A DNA stretch of 64,000 nt from Amia ocellicauda. Lineage: Eukaryota > Chordata > Actinopteri > Amiiformes > Amiidae. The first letter of the stretch is position 1. Every line of letters begins with the position of its first letter. The translations under genes were made by a program, and so were the position numbers. Below the pieces are notes generated by a model. That model was not told where the DNA came from. It saw nothing but the letters and a program-made list of their open reading frames with translations, and did no database searches. This document shows, piece by piece, positions 62,201-64,000 of this stretch. The stretch covers positions 7,602,001-7,666,000 of the forward strand of contig NC_089855.1 in assembly GCF_036373705.1 (NCBI RefSeq), given 5' to 3'.

Positions 62201-63248
62201 ATTTGCTTTGACTGCTTCTAATTTCATCGACTGTTTGCATTATTGGTGTCTCTATTGTCTTCCTGTCTGTTTTCCGTAGATTTTTTCCGCTCCGCACTGA
62301 ATAATAAAATAAATTGAGGGCCACCGTCGGCAGGGAAGTTTCGGGGGGGAGAGAGTACAGTGCTCAAACCTGCCAGGCAGAGACAGGCCTCAGAAATAAT
62401 TACAGGGTGATCTGATTTTCACGCTTCTTAATTATTGGCTCCACAGCCTACCTCGGGGTTCCTATTGTGCTGCGATATTCTGTGACCTCAGATGTTTGCC
62501 ATATGGGATGATCTGTGGAGAGAGTTCAGACCGGAGATGGAAAGACTCGATATGAAGCCAAATTCACCATTGCCATCTCCCTCTTCCGGACTGGGAACGA
62601 TCCTACAGGAGCCCCTATACTCTGGCCCCGTTCAGGGGACATCCGAAAAGACCACTACAGCCGCTCCCGAATAACTTACAGCAATAGAAAACAAACGAAC
62701 GACAACAGAACAGCGTTTAAAAATGTCATTAATAATTTACAACACAGCGGCCAGGAGGCACCGCGTTACAGCAAAGGAATAAAACAAGTCCGACGATCCA
62801 CTGATCCGCTGCAGTCCGATACGAGTCCCGCGGGTCGGTCAGGGGGCGCCCGGGGGCTGAAGGCACTACTCCAGCAAACCACCGCGCACTCACACCGGTG
62901 AACGAGTGGCACGGCCTCTGCCACGCGCGTCACGGACCCGGTCTCCGTGCGATCGTGTCTCTGAGGCGGCGATGGCGGTCGGCGGTCGGCGGGGGCAGGG
63001 GGGTGAGATTCTGTGCTTTCGTCCAAGGTCTCGGTTCTTTGGAAGTCGTGATGGCAGTGGATGTGGATGGTTCTGTCCGGCTCCCTCACCGGATCCGTCT
63101 CGTTGTGCTCATTAGCGCAGCCGCGGCGAGGCGATGGTCCCAGCCCGGGCAGCTGGACTCCCCGTCATGAGGATTTAAAAACAACTGAAGACGGACACGG
63201 GTGGCAGAGAGTCCCGTCCCGCTGGTGCCTGCTGGGAGGAGGTCTGGC
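59291..63248 (-). other. Possible SH3RF3 3' untranslated region and flank
   Basis: There is no coding signal between the SH3RF3 stop and 59291. Minus-strand AATAAA signals lie near 61321, 59992 and 59298. The last, in an AU-rich context, would give a 3' UTR of about 4 kb. It contains homopurine and homopyrimidine runs but no recognised repeat. The extent is an inference. Confidence 0.3.
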
Positions 63249-63417
63249 TCAGAAGCTCTCCACGAAGCTGCCGGGGAACAGGCCGGTACGGCCCGTGCGC
63301 TGCAGGGTGCCCTTGAACCAGCCGTCATCCCTCTTCTTGTGCACGAACACGATGTCGCCCTCCTTCAGCTCAATCTCGGCCTCGCTCTGGGGGGGGTACG
63401 GCACGACCACACGGTAC
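63249..63417 (-). CDS. SH3RF3: Last coding exon of SH3RF3-like E3 ligase: C-terminal SH3 domain
   Basis: On the minus strand a TGCAG acceptor at 63422-63418 is followed by one base completing a split codon, then [18 protein letters not shown]. This continues with [19 protein letters not shown] and ends [11 protein letters not shown] with TGA at 63251-63249. This is the fourth SH3 domain at the end of SH3RF (POSH-family) RING E3 ubiquitin ligases, scaffolds in JNK signalling. The ALYDY-type start is degenerate (PYPP), but the acidic RT-loop stretch, the GW pair and the ALPxxY-like end are present. SH3RF1 has a very similar end; SH3RF3 is preferred because it neighbours SEPTIN10 on human 2q13 in the same tail-to-tail arrangement. 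The remaining exons lie right of the window. Confidence 0.85.
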
Positions 63418-64000
63418 CTGCAGACAGGGGGGGGACAAATTTAATTGGTCTTGCAATTAGTACTTTCTCCATTGTGCCCAATTGCGAAGGAGAAGGAGAA
63501 AGGAGAAAGGAGCAGAGAAAAAGGAGTAGGGGGGAGAAGAAGAAGTAATATTGATGATGTAAAGTTAAAAAGCATGTAATAAACATACATTGAATACAAT
63601 ATTTACTTTCATATGTGGTCCCTGTGTGTGTAAATGAACTTCCTATAATTCAACAGCTTCATAATTAAATCTCTGTGCTCAGTGTCAGCGCGGCACCCTG
63701 TCAGACACATGAGACGCGGGGTCACAGAGGCGCCGGGCTCCGGAGCAGCGCTCAGCCACGGCTCCACATCGATTTCCCTCAGAACTACATGAGTTTTGTC
63801 ACTGTAATTACAGGAGAATATCGGGCCTCTCAGGCTGGCACACAATCGCAGCGATATTATTCCTGCTCTGACTGAACGTTCAGCTCGCCGCTTCCAACAA
63901 AATCAATCGATCATTTCTCATTCTGGCCATAACCCGGCCCATCTGGAGCGTAGAGTGATGGATGGGAACAGGATCCGTCGTCCTGCCGGGCTGGGGAAGG
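63418..64000 (-). other. SH3RF3 penultimate intron (partial)
   Basis: Sequence upstream (in the minus sense) of the SH3RF3 last-exon acceptor. It contains a pyrimidine-rich tract on the minus strand (about 63485-63545, AGGAGAAAGG-type on plus). I recognise no exon or repeat. Confidence 0.5.

Noticed and set aside
1-64000. CRISPR arrays, operons, tRNA or rRNA genes
   Set aside because: The sequence is vertebrate nuclear DNA; there is no spaced direct-repeat array and no tRNA or rRNA fold was recognised by eye.

Overview
This is vertebrate nuclear DNA: multi-exon genes with GT-AG introns, CpG-rich promoters, LINE and Tc1/mariner remnants and long dinucleotide tracts. A repeat copy bearing the GCAGACGC...TTATCC...GCGACTTACA motif (from 24364), the Tc1-type elements and the compact introns point to a ray-finned fish, perhaps a non-teleost (gar or bowfin-like) or an early-branching teleost. 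The species cannot be fixed from the window.

Five protein-coding genes were rebuilt exon by exon by splice-site phase and by recall of the human families. From left to right: (1) ASMT (minus, exon 1 at 16392 down to exon 8 running off base 1), the last enzyme of melatonin synthesis; (2) AKAP17A (minus, 19462-23800), a splicing-associated PKA anchoring protein with an RS-like tail; (3) SOWAHC (minus, single coding exon 37659-39629), an ankyrin-repeat protein; (4) SEPTIN10 (plus, ten coding exons 40363-51417), head to head with SOWAHC; (5) the last coding exon of an SH3RF gene, probably SH3RF3 (minus, 63249-63417), carrying its C-terminal SH3 domain. ASMT and AKAP17A are neighbours in the human PAR1. 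SOWAHC, SEPTIN10 and SH3RF3 are neighbours on human 2q13 in the same relative orientations. The window therefore joins two blocks that are separate in humans.

Mobile DNA includes one apparently intact Tc1/mariner element (34724-35944) with a 333-residue transposase, a D-D-E triad with 36-residue spacing and nearly perfect terminal inverted repeats; one decayed Tc1 element in ASMT intron 7; five 5'-truncated copies of one CR1/L2-like LINE family ending in TTCTTATG-type tails; a fold-back element in AKAP17A intron 2; and several microsatellites.

The rest is introns, untranslated regions and intergenic DNA (24131-35950 and 53342-59290) in which I recognise no further gene. I found no wholly new system. 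The most useful leads are the intact DD36E transposon abutting the predicted SOWAHC poly(A) site, a GC-AG intron in SEPTIN10, the shared SOWAHC/SEPTIN10 promoter, a LINE subfamily whose copies share one frame lesion, and a TATA-plus-donor candidate first exon at 28896-28978.
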